Positions 26,414-32,555 of a stretch of DNA of 32,555 nucleotides are shown here, in pieces. Every line of letters begins with the position of its first letter. Position 1 is the first letter of the stretch. The translations under genes were made by a program, and so were the position numbers. Source of the stretch: Arenicellales bacterium (GTDB lineage Bacteria > Pseudomonadota > Gammaproteobacteria > Arenicellales > Poriferihabitantaceae); contig JAPYNK010000207.1 of NCBI GenBank assembly GCA_028285825.1, forward strand, positions 1 through 32,555. The letters are read 5' to 3'. Under the pieces are notes generated by a model. It was given only the letters and a program-made list of their open reading frames with translations, was not told the origin of the DNA and ran no database searches.

Positions 26414-27574
26414 TCATTTTTCTATCTCACCGCCAATCGCCTGCATAACCATGGTTTGGAAATGATGAACGGCATGCTCGGACAGTTCAGTTAATTCCCG
26501 ATCAATGATGAACCGGCCTTGATTATATCCTCTTGACCCAAGGCCTCTCTGAACGCTCTCGCACAAGGCAATATCTTCGGGTTGCAACACATTCTTCTGA
26601 TACCTCATCGCGTCCCGATGCTGTGGAGTGGGTTCCTGCTCCGGCAGGAACCAGTCCTGAAACTCCAGAGTCTGGGCAATTCCATTTGGATTCATCTGCA
26701 AAACCGACAAATTGGTGTTTCCGGGATAAATCCAGATGGTCAGGTTGGGCCACAGGAACCAACCGGCATACCCGAAGTCAATCTCGCCCTTCCTGAAATT
26801 AAAGGCGCGGTTGGTCTCCGATCTGGGCGCTCCTGCTATCTGGCTCGAATAGATGCCCCGGGTCACGGTTCGGTAGGTATTCATGTCTACCAGATCGACA
26901 AAATCCTTGTGCGCCGGTGCACAGTGATAGCATTCCAGAAAATTATCAACTATGACCTTCCAGTTGCACTCGACGTTATAGACATCCCTTTGTGTCATTT
27001 GAAGATTATCGACATCGGGGCAGAAGCTACGAATTTCACTTTCCAAATCCCCGCTCAACTCCTTCAATGGAAATGCGTCATCATCAAGATTGACGAACAC
27101 CATGGAACAAAACTCTTCGACTCGGAGTGATTTGAGCGAAAAGTCACATTTACTGAATCCTTCTACATTCTCCGAGTTGCGAGCCATCTTGAGAGTGCCA
27201 TCGAAATCATAGGACCAGGCATGATAGGGGCAAACGATCAGATTCGTGCTTCCCTGTCCACACAATAACTCATGACCGCGGTGAGCACAGACATTGTAAA
27301 ACGCTCTCAGATCACCGGATCGTGAACGGATTACAAACAGATTCTGATCGTTAATTTTGGCGGTCAGGTAATCGCCGGGAGAACGAAACTGACTGACATG
27401 CCCAACATAAATCCAGCTGCAGAAGAAGATTTTCTCCATTTCCAGATCATACACAGTGGAGTCGGTATAGAAACGGGCCGGCATCGTATGGGATTCGCCG
27501 GGCTTGCCGCAAAATGGCAGGTCACCTTGCTGCTTGGCAACAACTTTATTTGAAACGTCCAAGGACTTGTTCAT
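26414..27574 (-). CDS. Rieske non-heme iron oxygenase, alpha subunit, CntA/YeaW-like
   Basis: 386 residues. Rieske [2Fe-2S] ligands C96-x-H98 and C115-x2-H118 in NVCAHRGHELLCG and CPYHAWSYDFDG; mononuclear iron ligands H217 and H222 in DNFLECYHCAPAHKDF. Position 214 is Glu where most ring-hydroxylating oxygenases have a bridging Asp, as in carnitine monooxygenase CntA. The segments ARNSENVEGF and ESVQRGLGSRGY...QGR also recall CntA/YeaW, which release TMA from carnitine or gamma-butyrobetaine. No CntB-type reductase gene lies within the window. GGGGAG precedes the ATG at 27572-27574. It sits 42 nt after tdm and 9 nt before the carbonic anhydrase gene, so a role in methylated-amine metabolism is likely; the substrate is unknown. 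Confidence 0.88.
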   Translation of the reverse strand: MNKSLDVSNKVVAKQQGDLPFCGKPGESHTMPARFYTDSTVYDLEMEKIFFCSWIYVGHVSQFRSPGDYLTAKINDQNLFVIRSRSGDLRAFYNVCAHRGHELLCGQGSTNLIVCPYHAWSYDFDGTLKMARNSENVEGFSKCDFSLKSLRVEEFCSMVFVNLDDDAFPLKELSGDLESEIRSFCPDVDNLQMTQRDVYNVECNWKVIVDNFLECYHCAPAHKDFVDLVDMNTYRTVTRGIYSSQIAGAPRSETNRAFNFRKGEIDFGYAGWFLWPNLTIWIYPGNTNLSVLQMNPNGIAQTLEFQDWFLPEQEPTPQHRDAMRYQKNVLQPEDIALCESVQRGLGSRGYNQGRFIIDRELTELSEHAVHHFQTMVMQAIGGEIEK

Positions 27575-27616
27575 TCTGTACTCCCCAACAACAAAATGAT
27601 GCCTGTGTCGAGCTGT

Positions 27617-29986
27617 TCAAATGGCATGATTATCCCGGTAATTTCCCCGTACCCTTTGCTTGTCGGGATCAAAATGGGGGAAACGCACAACCCGAGCAGG
27701 AATCCGCTTTTGATGACCGTCGAGTTTGCCCACTTCCAGCTGATTGCCTAGATCAGCATGCATCGACTTGATTCGACATAGGGCAATATTCTTTCCAAGT
27801 ATCGGAGAAATTGTTGCACTTGTAATTGAACCGACTTGCTCACGTCCGATGAACACACCATCACCACTGGCGGCTGATTCTTCGCCTTCCAATTCCAGAC
27901 CCGCCAATTCATGATACGGATTGGCCTTGCGCCTGATCAGCTCTTGCCGGCCAATGAAATCATCCTGCTTGGTCTTCAACGGAACTGTAAATCCGATTCC
28001 GGCCTCGAATGGATCAGTCTGGTCGCAGAATTCCTGACCCGCAAACACCAGACCCGATTCAATTCTCAGCATGTCGAGGGCTTCAAGGCCTAATGGAGCA
28101 ACATCATATTCCTGTCCAGCCTGCCAGACCGAATCCCATACGGCCTGTGAATCGTGCGGATGACAAAATATCTCATAACCCAACTCGCCAGTGTAACCGG
28201 TCCTAGAGCAAATGATCGGAGCTCCATCTGCACTCTGAATTCTTGCGATCGAAAATCGAAACCATTCAAGTTCGGAAACTTCCGGTTGATCGGGACGTGT
28301 CCAGATACATTTCTTCAAGGTATCCAGACTTCGTGGGCCCTGCACCTGAAGATTGTGCAATTGTGCGGTTGAATCCTTCACCCAGGCCCTTAAGTCAAGA
28401 CGCCGGGCTTGCTCCCGCAGCCACAACCCAGACACGTCATTTCCACCGATCCATCGGAAATTGTGTTGTGCAAGACGGAATACGGTCCCATCATCAATCA
28501 TGCCACCAGATGCGTAGCACATCGCGGTATATACCACCTGACCCACGCCGAGTCGTCGCACATCGCGGGTTAGGCATGTTTGCAGCAAAAGTTCTGCATC
28601 CGGCCCGGTGACTTCATATTTCCGTAGTGGCGACAAGTCGGTCATGACCACCTTCTCTCGGCAGGACCAGTACTCGGAAATGGCACCCAGATTATTGAAC
28701 GAGCTTGCCAGCCAATAGCCATTGTATTCAGTGAAGTTTCTTGTCAAATTCGAAGTTCTTGAATGGAAGCTGGTTTCTTTGGTCATTTCTGGTTCTGCAT
28801 CAGTAGTCTTGCGGTAGGCGATCGCTCGCTTGAAAAGATTCTTTTTGCCATAAAGCCGAATATGGATATCGGTTGGTACCCAGGCATTGGCTGGATCAAT
28901 GTCACATGGACAGGATGAAGACACGCAGACCAAGTCAGTCATTGCCCTCATGAGCACATAATCGCCGGGACGCGACCACGGATCATCGAAAGTGAAAGAA
29001 TATGCCTCATCGAAAAAAGTATTGAAAAACAGGTTCATGGCCTGCCATCCTTTGCGTGGTTCAATCGGATACGGAGCCAGTGCAGCATTGAAATTATCGG
29101 AGCAGTTGACATGTCCCGGATAGCCTGCTTCATCATAGTATTTACGGGTACACGCTACCCCGAAACTGTCATGGCGCCCACAAGTATCCTGAACGACCTC
29201 GACCAACGGATTGAAGTCGATATCATAGAATTTGGAATACAGCCCCGGCATCGGATAGGCATTGCCCATCAGTGACCGGGTGGTAGTCGCACTCAGGTTT
29301 CGTGTCTTGCCTTGATCGAGTGCACGCATGTCAAAACACTGAAAATCGGAACACTGGCGTCCCTCGACATCAATGACCTGAATATATTCGCCTTCCCGAA
29401 CCTCATAGGCTTTGGCTGTTGCGGCTTGTATATGGATACTGTCTACTTCATCGGCTAGAGGGTCTGGCAGTTCCCTTGTGGTCGACATGCCCGGATTCGC
29501 TCTTTTTACAAATACCGCTAAATCCGTGGGCGGGTGACTCTGGTCAACCTTCATGGGTAAACCCGGAGCACTGAAAAGTGCTATTAATTCATCCTGGCTG
29601 ACAAGGCTTGCAGTATTATTCGCATGGGTCTCTCCCGCCATCAATTCCGCTACGGGGCAGACTGCGAGATCAACCGAGAACAATTTCAATTTCTCCCTGA
29701 TTTTTCTGGCCCCCTCAAATGGGGCTTCAAGCATGTGTGCAAGAGTGCGACCGGAAGTGTCTGTCTTGATTCCAAGAGCTTCAGTCATTGGTTGCCCCCT
29801 GCTGTTAAAGGCAAACACCTGGGCGGGCTGAAGTCCTTCGGGATCGACAATTTCAACTTGATCGCCGGGCAATAACGGCACGGCTATGACTCCACCTGCC
29901 TTGAGCGGATGGCGTTCTTTACCAATCCAGTCCTGGCCGAGACCGGGCTCACGCAAACGCACATGCGAAGAAAAACTTATGTCCAT
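27617..29986 (-). CDS. tdm: Trimethylamine N-oxide demethylase (Tdm): DUF1989 domain fused to GcvT-like folate domain
   Basis: 789 residues. The N-terminal DUF1989 part has the cysteine-rich metal motifs QCSDFQCFDM (C212, C217), DTCGRHDSFGVACTRKYY (C269, C279), GHVNCSDNFN (C295) and CVSSSCPCDIDPANAW (C359, C361). In characterised Tdm three cysteines bind Zn, including a CxC pair, and the CPC here fits. From about residue 420 a GcvT-type aminomethyltransferase domain follows (VVMTDLSPLRKYEVTGPDA, SRTGYTGELGYEIF, APLGLEALDMLRIESGL). Tdm converts TMAO to dimethylamine and formaldehyde, which the folate domain can capture. This two-domain architecture and the neighbouring tmoX/tmoW support the name. 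First gene of the minus-strand operon and divergent from tmoX. A generic DUF1989-GcvT protein of other substrate is the alternative. Confidence 0.9.
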   Translation of the reverse strand: MDISFSSHVRLREPGLGQDWIGKERHPLKAGGVIAVPLLPGDQVEIVDPEGLQPAQVFAFNSRGQPMTEALGIKTDTSGRTLAHMLEAPFEGARKIREKLKLFSVDLAVCPVAELMAGETHANNTASLVSQDELIALFSAPGLPMKVDQSHPPTDLAVFVKRANPGMSTTRELPDPLADEVDSIHIQAATAKAYEVREGEYIQVIDVEGRQCSDFQCFDMRALDQGKTRNLSATTTRSLMGNAYPMPGLYSKFYDIDFNPLVEVVQDTCGRHDSFGVACTRKYYDEAGYPGHVNCSDNFNAALAPYPIEPRKGWQAMNLFFNTFFDEAYSFTFDDPWSRPGDYVLMRAMTDLVCVSSSCPCDIDPANAWVPTDIHIRLYGKKNLFKRAIAYRKTTDAEPEMTKETSFHSRTSNLTRNFTEYNGYWLASSFNNLGAISEYWSCREKVVMTDLSPLRKYEVTGPDAELLLQTCLTRDVRRLGVGQVVYTAMCYASGGMIDDGTVFRLAQHNFRWIGGNDVSGLWLREQARRLDLRAWVKDSTAQLHNLQVQGPRSLDTLKKCIWTRPDQPEVSELEWFRFSIARIQSADGAPIICSRTGYTGELGYEIFCHPHDSQAVWDSVWQAGQEYDVAPLGLEALDMLRIESGLVFAGQEFCDQTDPFEAGIGFTVPLKTKQDDFIGRQELIRRKANPYHELAGLELEGEESAASGDGVFIGREQVGSITSATISPILGKNIALCRIKSMHADLGNQLEVGKLDGHQKRIPARVVRFPHFDPDKQRVRGNYRDNHAI

Positions 29987-30017
29987 GGCAAATTCAAGAT
30001 TAACCAGATTGATACCG

Positions 30018-30035
30018 TGAATACGATTTTATTCA
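30018..30035. repeat. Dyad that may be an operator for tdm
   Basis: Six-base arms TGAATA and TATTCA around a 6-nt spacer, 32 nt upstream of the tdm start codon. The size suits a dimeric DNA-binding regulator; there is no direct evidence. Confidence 0.3.
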
Positions 30036-30173
30036 TCAAAACAGACTCGGGGCCGAATACTTCCCGGCATGTTATCTAGTATGTTTATACCCGATATTTG
30101 GACCCGGAAACTCTATAAATGCTGCTTCTTATCGAAATGGTACAGTAATGTTACAGCAAAATCTGCAATAGAG

Positions 30174-30202
30174 TTGTCTTGTGTTGATTTACAGAAAATT
30201 AT
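30174..30202 (+). promoter_or_regulatory. Possible tmoX promoter
   Basis: TTGTCT (30174-30179) and AATTAT (30197-30202) separated by 17 nt, about 100 nt before the tmoX ATG. Both boxes deviate from consensus, so the call is weak. Confidence 0.3.
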
Positions 30203-30235
30203 CCCTGATACTTCGCCATAAATAATCAGGCATTA

Positions 30236-30253
30236 ACAGCCCCACCGGGCTGT
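30236..30253 (+). repeat. Hairpin in the tmoX leader
   Basis: ACAGCCC - CACC - GGGCTGT, a perfect 7-bp stem with a 4-nt loop, about 50 nt before the tmoX ATG. Only mixed bases follow, so not a terminator. It may stabilise the tmoX message or be a protein site. Confidence 0.45.
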
Positions 30254-30302
30254 CTTCAATGCCAAGAAATACTGCTGAAATCACCATAAACAGGAGAATC
30301 GA

Positions 30303-31250
30303 ATGTTTAAGAACAGAACTAAAATCATGGGTATTCCCGTGACATTACTGGGCATAATGTTTCTGGCGACCAGTGTCGCTCAGGCTGATGCTGTAAAAAT
30401 CCCTACTCACAACTGGTCCAGCCAGCTGGTTGGCGCAGAAATTGTTGGAAAATTGTTTGAGATGGTCGGAGAAGAAGTTGAATATATCCCGATGGACAGC
30501 CAGACCGTCTATCAAGCAATGTGCGACAACGATATCGACATTGTGCACGAGGTTTGGGAAGGTGCCTTCGGTGCCTCCTTCGAAAAAGTGGTCGGAGAGG
30601 GATGTGTTATCGATCTGACAACCCATGATGCCAAAACACGCGAAGAGTGGTGGTATCCCATGCATGTCAAGGAATTATGTCCTGGACTACCGGACTGGAA
30701 GGCTCTGGATGCCTGTTCCGACCAGTTCGCACGTGCCGACTCAAATGGCAAGGGCGTTTTCATTGGAGGCCCCGTAGACTGGCTCAAGCATGATGCCGAA
30801 AAGGTCGAAGCCCTGGGCATGAATTTCGTAGTAAGAAATGCCGGTTCAGCTGCAGCGATCTGGGCTGAACTGGAGTCTGGAATCAAGCAAAGCAATGCCG
30901 TTGTCATCTTCAACTGGACCCCAAACTTCATTGAAGCCCTCTATGAAGGCGAGTTTGTCGAGTTTCCGGAACATGATCCGGCCTGTACCGAAGATCCGGC
31001 CTGGGGTGTCAACCCTGAGCAGCTGTATGATTGCGGCAATCCGAAAGGGGGATATTTGAAAATCGGAATCTCTCATGAATTCAAGGAGACTCATCCCAAA
31101 GCCTTTGCGGTGGCTCAAAAAATCAATTTCACGAATCTTGATGTTGCCAAGCAATCCAATTATGTCGATACCGACGGAATGGAGGTGTCGGAGGCTGCTG
31201 ATCGCTGGATGGAAGAGCACAAGGACAAGTGGCAAAGCTGGATTCAGTAA
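30303..31250 (+). CDS. tmoX: Periplasmic TMAO-binding protein of an ABC transporter (TmoX-like)
   Basis: 315 residues. An N-terminal signal peptide (basic start, hydrophobic 9-23, probable cleavage after AQA at 28) precedes an OpuAC/ProX-type substrate-binding fold: VKIPTHNWSSQLVGAEIVGKLFEMVG, a lobe with DIDIVHEVWEGAF, and AVVIFNWTPNFIEALYEGEFVEFP. Trp and Tyr residues spread through these segments can form the aromatic cage that binds quaternary or N-oxide amines. Glycine betaine/choline binding proteins share this fold, so the TMAO assignment rests on divergent tdm and the tmm gene nearby. AGGAGA upstream supports the ATG. A strong terminator follows 22 nt after the stop, fitting high expression of the binding protein relative to the ATPase. 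Confidence 0.87.
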   Translation: MFKNRTKIMGIPVTLLGIMFLATSVAQADAVKIPTHNWSSQLVGAEIVGKLFEMVGEEVEYIPMDSQTVYQAMCDNDIDIVHEVWEGAFGASFEKVVGEGCVIDLTTHDAKTREEWWYPMHVKELCPGLPDWKALDACSDQFARADSNGKGVFIGGPVDWLKHDAEKVEALGMNFVVRNAGSAAAIWAELESGIKQSNAVVIFNWTPNFIEALYEGEFVEFPEHDPACTEDPAWGVNPEQLYDCGNPKGGYLKIGISHEFKETHPKAFAVAQKINFTNLDVAKQSNYVDTDGMEVSEAADRWMEEHKDKWQSWIQ

Positions 31251-31272
31251 GCATCCTGCGTCCAATTGCCAT

Positions 31273-31312
31273 AGACAGGCCCGGCTTGATGATAAGCCGG
31301 GCTTTTCTGTCT
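31273..31312 (+). terminator. Intrinsic terminator after tmoX
   Basis: Perfect 9-bp stem GCCCGGCTT (31279-31287) / AAGCCGGGC (31294-31302), loop GATGAT, followed by TTTT. An outer pair of complementary arms AGACAG (31273-31278) and CTGTCT (31307-31312) flanks it, with the T-run bulged between them. Confidence 0.9.
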
Positions 31313-31755
31313 CATACCGGGCTCAACACAAATGTGCAACAAGGCCTCTTGGCGCCCAAGCAAGGAGTAACTTTCCAGGCGCATTGAAGGAATATGCCAA
31401 GCGTCCCGTAACGGACCCGCCCCACGAGGCAGGTAATGTCAATACCAAGCCAAAGCGAACCATACAGCCTGCTGACGTGCCGGTTTCGTCTGGTGAAGTA
31501 TCCAGCCTTTAGCAAGAAACAGGCCAACAAGCCGAAAGAGTTATCCAGGAGATTCCATTGAAAAAGACCAGGAATTGTCAAAGTCCAAATAAGCCGAGCA
31601 TAAAAAATTGAATCCATTTGCACAAAATTGGATAATTCTGGAACTGCAGCTCATTAGTCACCGGCAGGGTGAGAAACCACTTGAAAAGAGGCAATCTCCA
31701 ACAGGCATTTCTTCGATAAGATTCGGGTTTCATGCAGCTAAAAATATCCAGTTCT
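31313..31755. other. Long intergenic gap between tmoX and tmoW
   Basis: 443 nt between genes that usually lie close together. Frames on either strand (for example 31312-31623 minus) have no recognisable product. The right half is A+T-rich and holds the best -35/-10 pair in the window (31608-31636), so tmoW probably has its own promoter. The left half may be decayed coding sequence, but nothing could be identified. Confidence 0.45.
31608..31636 (+). promoter_or_regulatory. Probable tmoW promoter
   Basis: TTGAAT (31608-31613) and GATAAT (31631-31636) with an exact 17-nt spacer, in A+T-rich sequence 120 nt before the tmoW start and after the tmoX terminator. Confidence 0.5.
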
Positions 31756-32555
31756 ATGAGTAACAACACCAAGATTGCCTGCAAGGAGATATGGAAGCTC
31801 TATGGTTCCAATCCCAGAGATTTCTTTGAAAGACATCAGAGAAATCCCTCGGATGAGGCGATCAAGTCAGAACAGTACATTTCTGCTGTTCGCAATGCGA
31901 CCTTCGATGTATATGAAGGTGAAATACTTGTCATCATGGGACTTAGCGGATCCGGAAAATCGACATTGGTCAGATGTTTAAGCCGCCTGGTTGAACCGAC
32001 TTGGGGCAGGGTCGAATTCGATGGTATCGACCTCCTGCAGGCACCGGAGAAGACCCTGATAGAGATTCGCCGTCACAAGATGGGGATGGTGTTTCAGAAT
32101 TTTGCACTGCTTCCTCATCGCACAGTACTCCAGAATATTGCTTTTCCTCTCGAGGTTCAGGGAATCGACAAGACAACCCGTGAAAGCAAGGCTCGGGAAA
32201 TCATCGAAATTGTCGGCCTGCAGGGGCGGGATAACTACTATCCACGAGAGCTGTCAGGTGGACAGCAACAGCGGGTCGGGATCGGCAGATCACTTGCGGT
32301 CGAGCCCGACATTTGGTTTTTGGATGAGCCATTCTCCGCGCTTGATCCATTAATTCGCAAGGAAATGCAAAATGAATTCATTCGTCTGCAATCGATACTT
32401 GGCAAAACAATTGTCTTCATTACCCACGATTTTGATGAGGCCATCAAACTTGCTGACCGCATTGCCATTATGTACGAAGGCATCATTGTACAGCTCGGCA
32501 CCGCCGAAGAATTGATCAGCAATCCCGCCACACAATATGTCGCGGAATTCACCCG
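31756..32555 (+). CDS. tmoW: ABC transporter ATP-binding protein for TMAO/betaine-type amines (TmoW/ProV-like), 3' end outside window
   Basis: 266 codons are visible with no stop before the window ends. The sequence begins MSNNTKIACKEIWKLYGSNP; a short insert typical of the ProV/OpuAA type follows, then Walker A MGLSGSGKST (61-70), Q-loop VFQNFALLPHRTV, signature LSGGQQQR (166-173), Walker B IWFLDEP (D190, E191) and the H-loop VFITHDFDEA. The protein energises import of the ligand delivered by TmoX; a permease gene (tmoV) would be expected beyond the window. The start is taken at 31756; an in-frame ATG at 31732 would add eight residues, and neither has a clear ribosome site. Preceded by its own likely promoter. 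Confidence 0.9.
   Translation, partial: MSNNTKIACKEIWKLYGSNPRDFFERHQRNPSDEAIKSEQYISAVRNATFDVYEGEILVIMGLSGSGKSTLVRCLSRLVEPTWGRVEFDGIDLLQAPEKTLIEIRRHKMGMVFQNFALLPHRTVLQNIAFPLEVQGIDKTTRESKAREIIEIVGLQGRDNYYPRELSGGQQQRVGIGRSLAVEPDIWFLDEPFSALDPLIRKEMQNEFIRLQSILGKTIVFITHDFDEAIKLADRIAIMYEGIIVQLGTAEELISNPATQYVAEFT

Larger units (their letters stand above)
29987..30302. other. Divergent promoter region between tdm and tmoX
   Basis: 316 nt, clearly A+T-rich, with promoters expected both ways. Contains a dyad TGAATA-CGATTT-TATTCA (30018-30035) near the tdm side, a possible promoter at 30174-30202 and a GC hairpin at 30236-30253 toward tmoX. The TACAG motif recurs three times (about 30141, 30152, 30191). 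AGGAGA at 30293-30298 is the tmoX ribosome site. Confidence 0.55.

Noticed and set aside
31312-31623. 103-residue minus-strand frame between tmoX and tmoW
   Set aside because: Starts within the putative tmoW promoter, ends at the tmoX terminator and resembles no known protein.
1-32555. CRISPR array, rRNA or tRNA genes, intact insertion sequence
   Set aside because: No regularly spaced repeats, no rRNA-like stretches, no cloverleaf found in the gaps, and no transposase-like protein.

Overview
The window looks like chromosome from a marine-type gammaproteobacterium. The purine enzyme PurL is of the long, single-chain gamma/betaproteobacterial type (alphaproteobacteria split it into PurS/Q/L). 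coaBC (dfp) sits directly upstream of dut as in E. coli, and an Lhr-type giant helicase is present. The methylated-amine genes (Tmm, Tdm, TmoX/TmoW, SoxBDAG) are typical of marine bacteria that use trimethylamine (TMA), trimethylamine N-oxide (TMAO) and glycine-betaine breakdown products. Lineage is inferred from gene content only.

Layout. 1-8.4 kb is housekeeping: the 3' end of an ETF-ubiquinone oxidoreductase gene; dapA-purL on the minus strand (purL broken); a class I glutamine amidotransferase and a GloB-like metallo-hydrolase on the plus strand; then coaBC (broken)-dut on the minus strand. 8.4-14.1 kb on the plus strand carries cobO and the complete heterotetrameric sarcosine oxidase operon soxBDAG. 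14.2-18.8 kb on the minus strand is an lhr-like helicase gene followed by a small membrane protein. 19.5-20.8 kb is tmm. 21.0-23.1 kb is a compact restriction-modification unit (D12-class adenine methyltransferase plus a SacI-like endonuclease). 23.2-25.0 kb holds a truncated FkbM methyltransferase remnant and an arginine-deiminase/DDAH-fold hydrolase. 25.0-25.75 kb is an unexplained non-coding stretch. 25.75-30.0 kb is a minus-strand operon tdm - Rieske oxygenase - beta carbonic anhydrase. 30.3-32.6 kb, divergent from it, carries tmoX (binding protein) and tmoW (ATPase, cut by the window end).

How it works together (inference): TmoX/TmoW import TMAO; Tmm makes TMAO from TMA; Tdm splits TMAO into dimethylamine and a one-carbon unit handed to tetrahydrofolate. 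The CntA-like Rieske enzyme could release TMA from a quaternary amine, or act on another N-methyl substrate. The DDAH-like enzyme could release dimethylamine from methylated arginine. SoxBDAG oxidises sarcosine, also feeding C1-tetrahydrofolate, and ETF-QO would drain electrons from flavin dehydrogenases.

The most unusual feature is that three conserved genes (purL, coaBC, fkbM-type) each lack an internal block of roughly 140-250 nt while their flanks are pristine. At two of the three junctions a short repeat can be reconstructed. Two losses shift frame in genes that are normally essential. This is either real microhomology-driven decay or a systematic sequencing, amplification or assembly artefact, and raw reads would decide. 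No rRNA, tRNA, CRISPR or intact insertion sequence was found.
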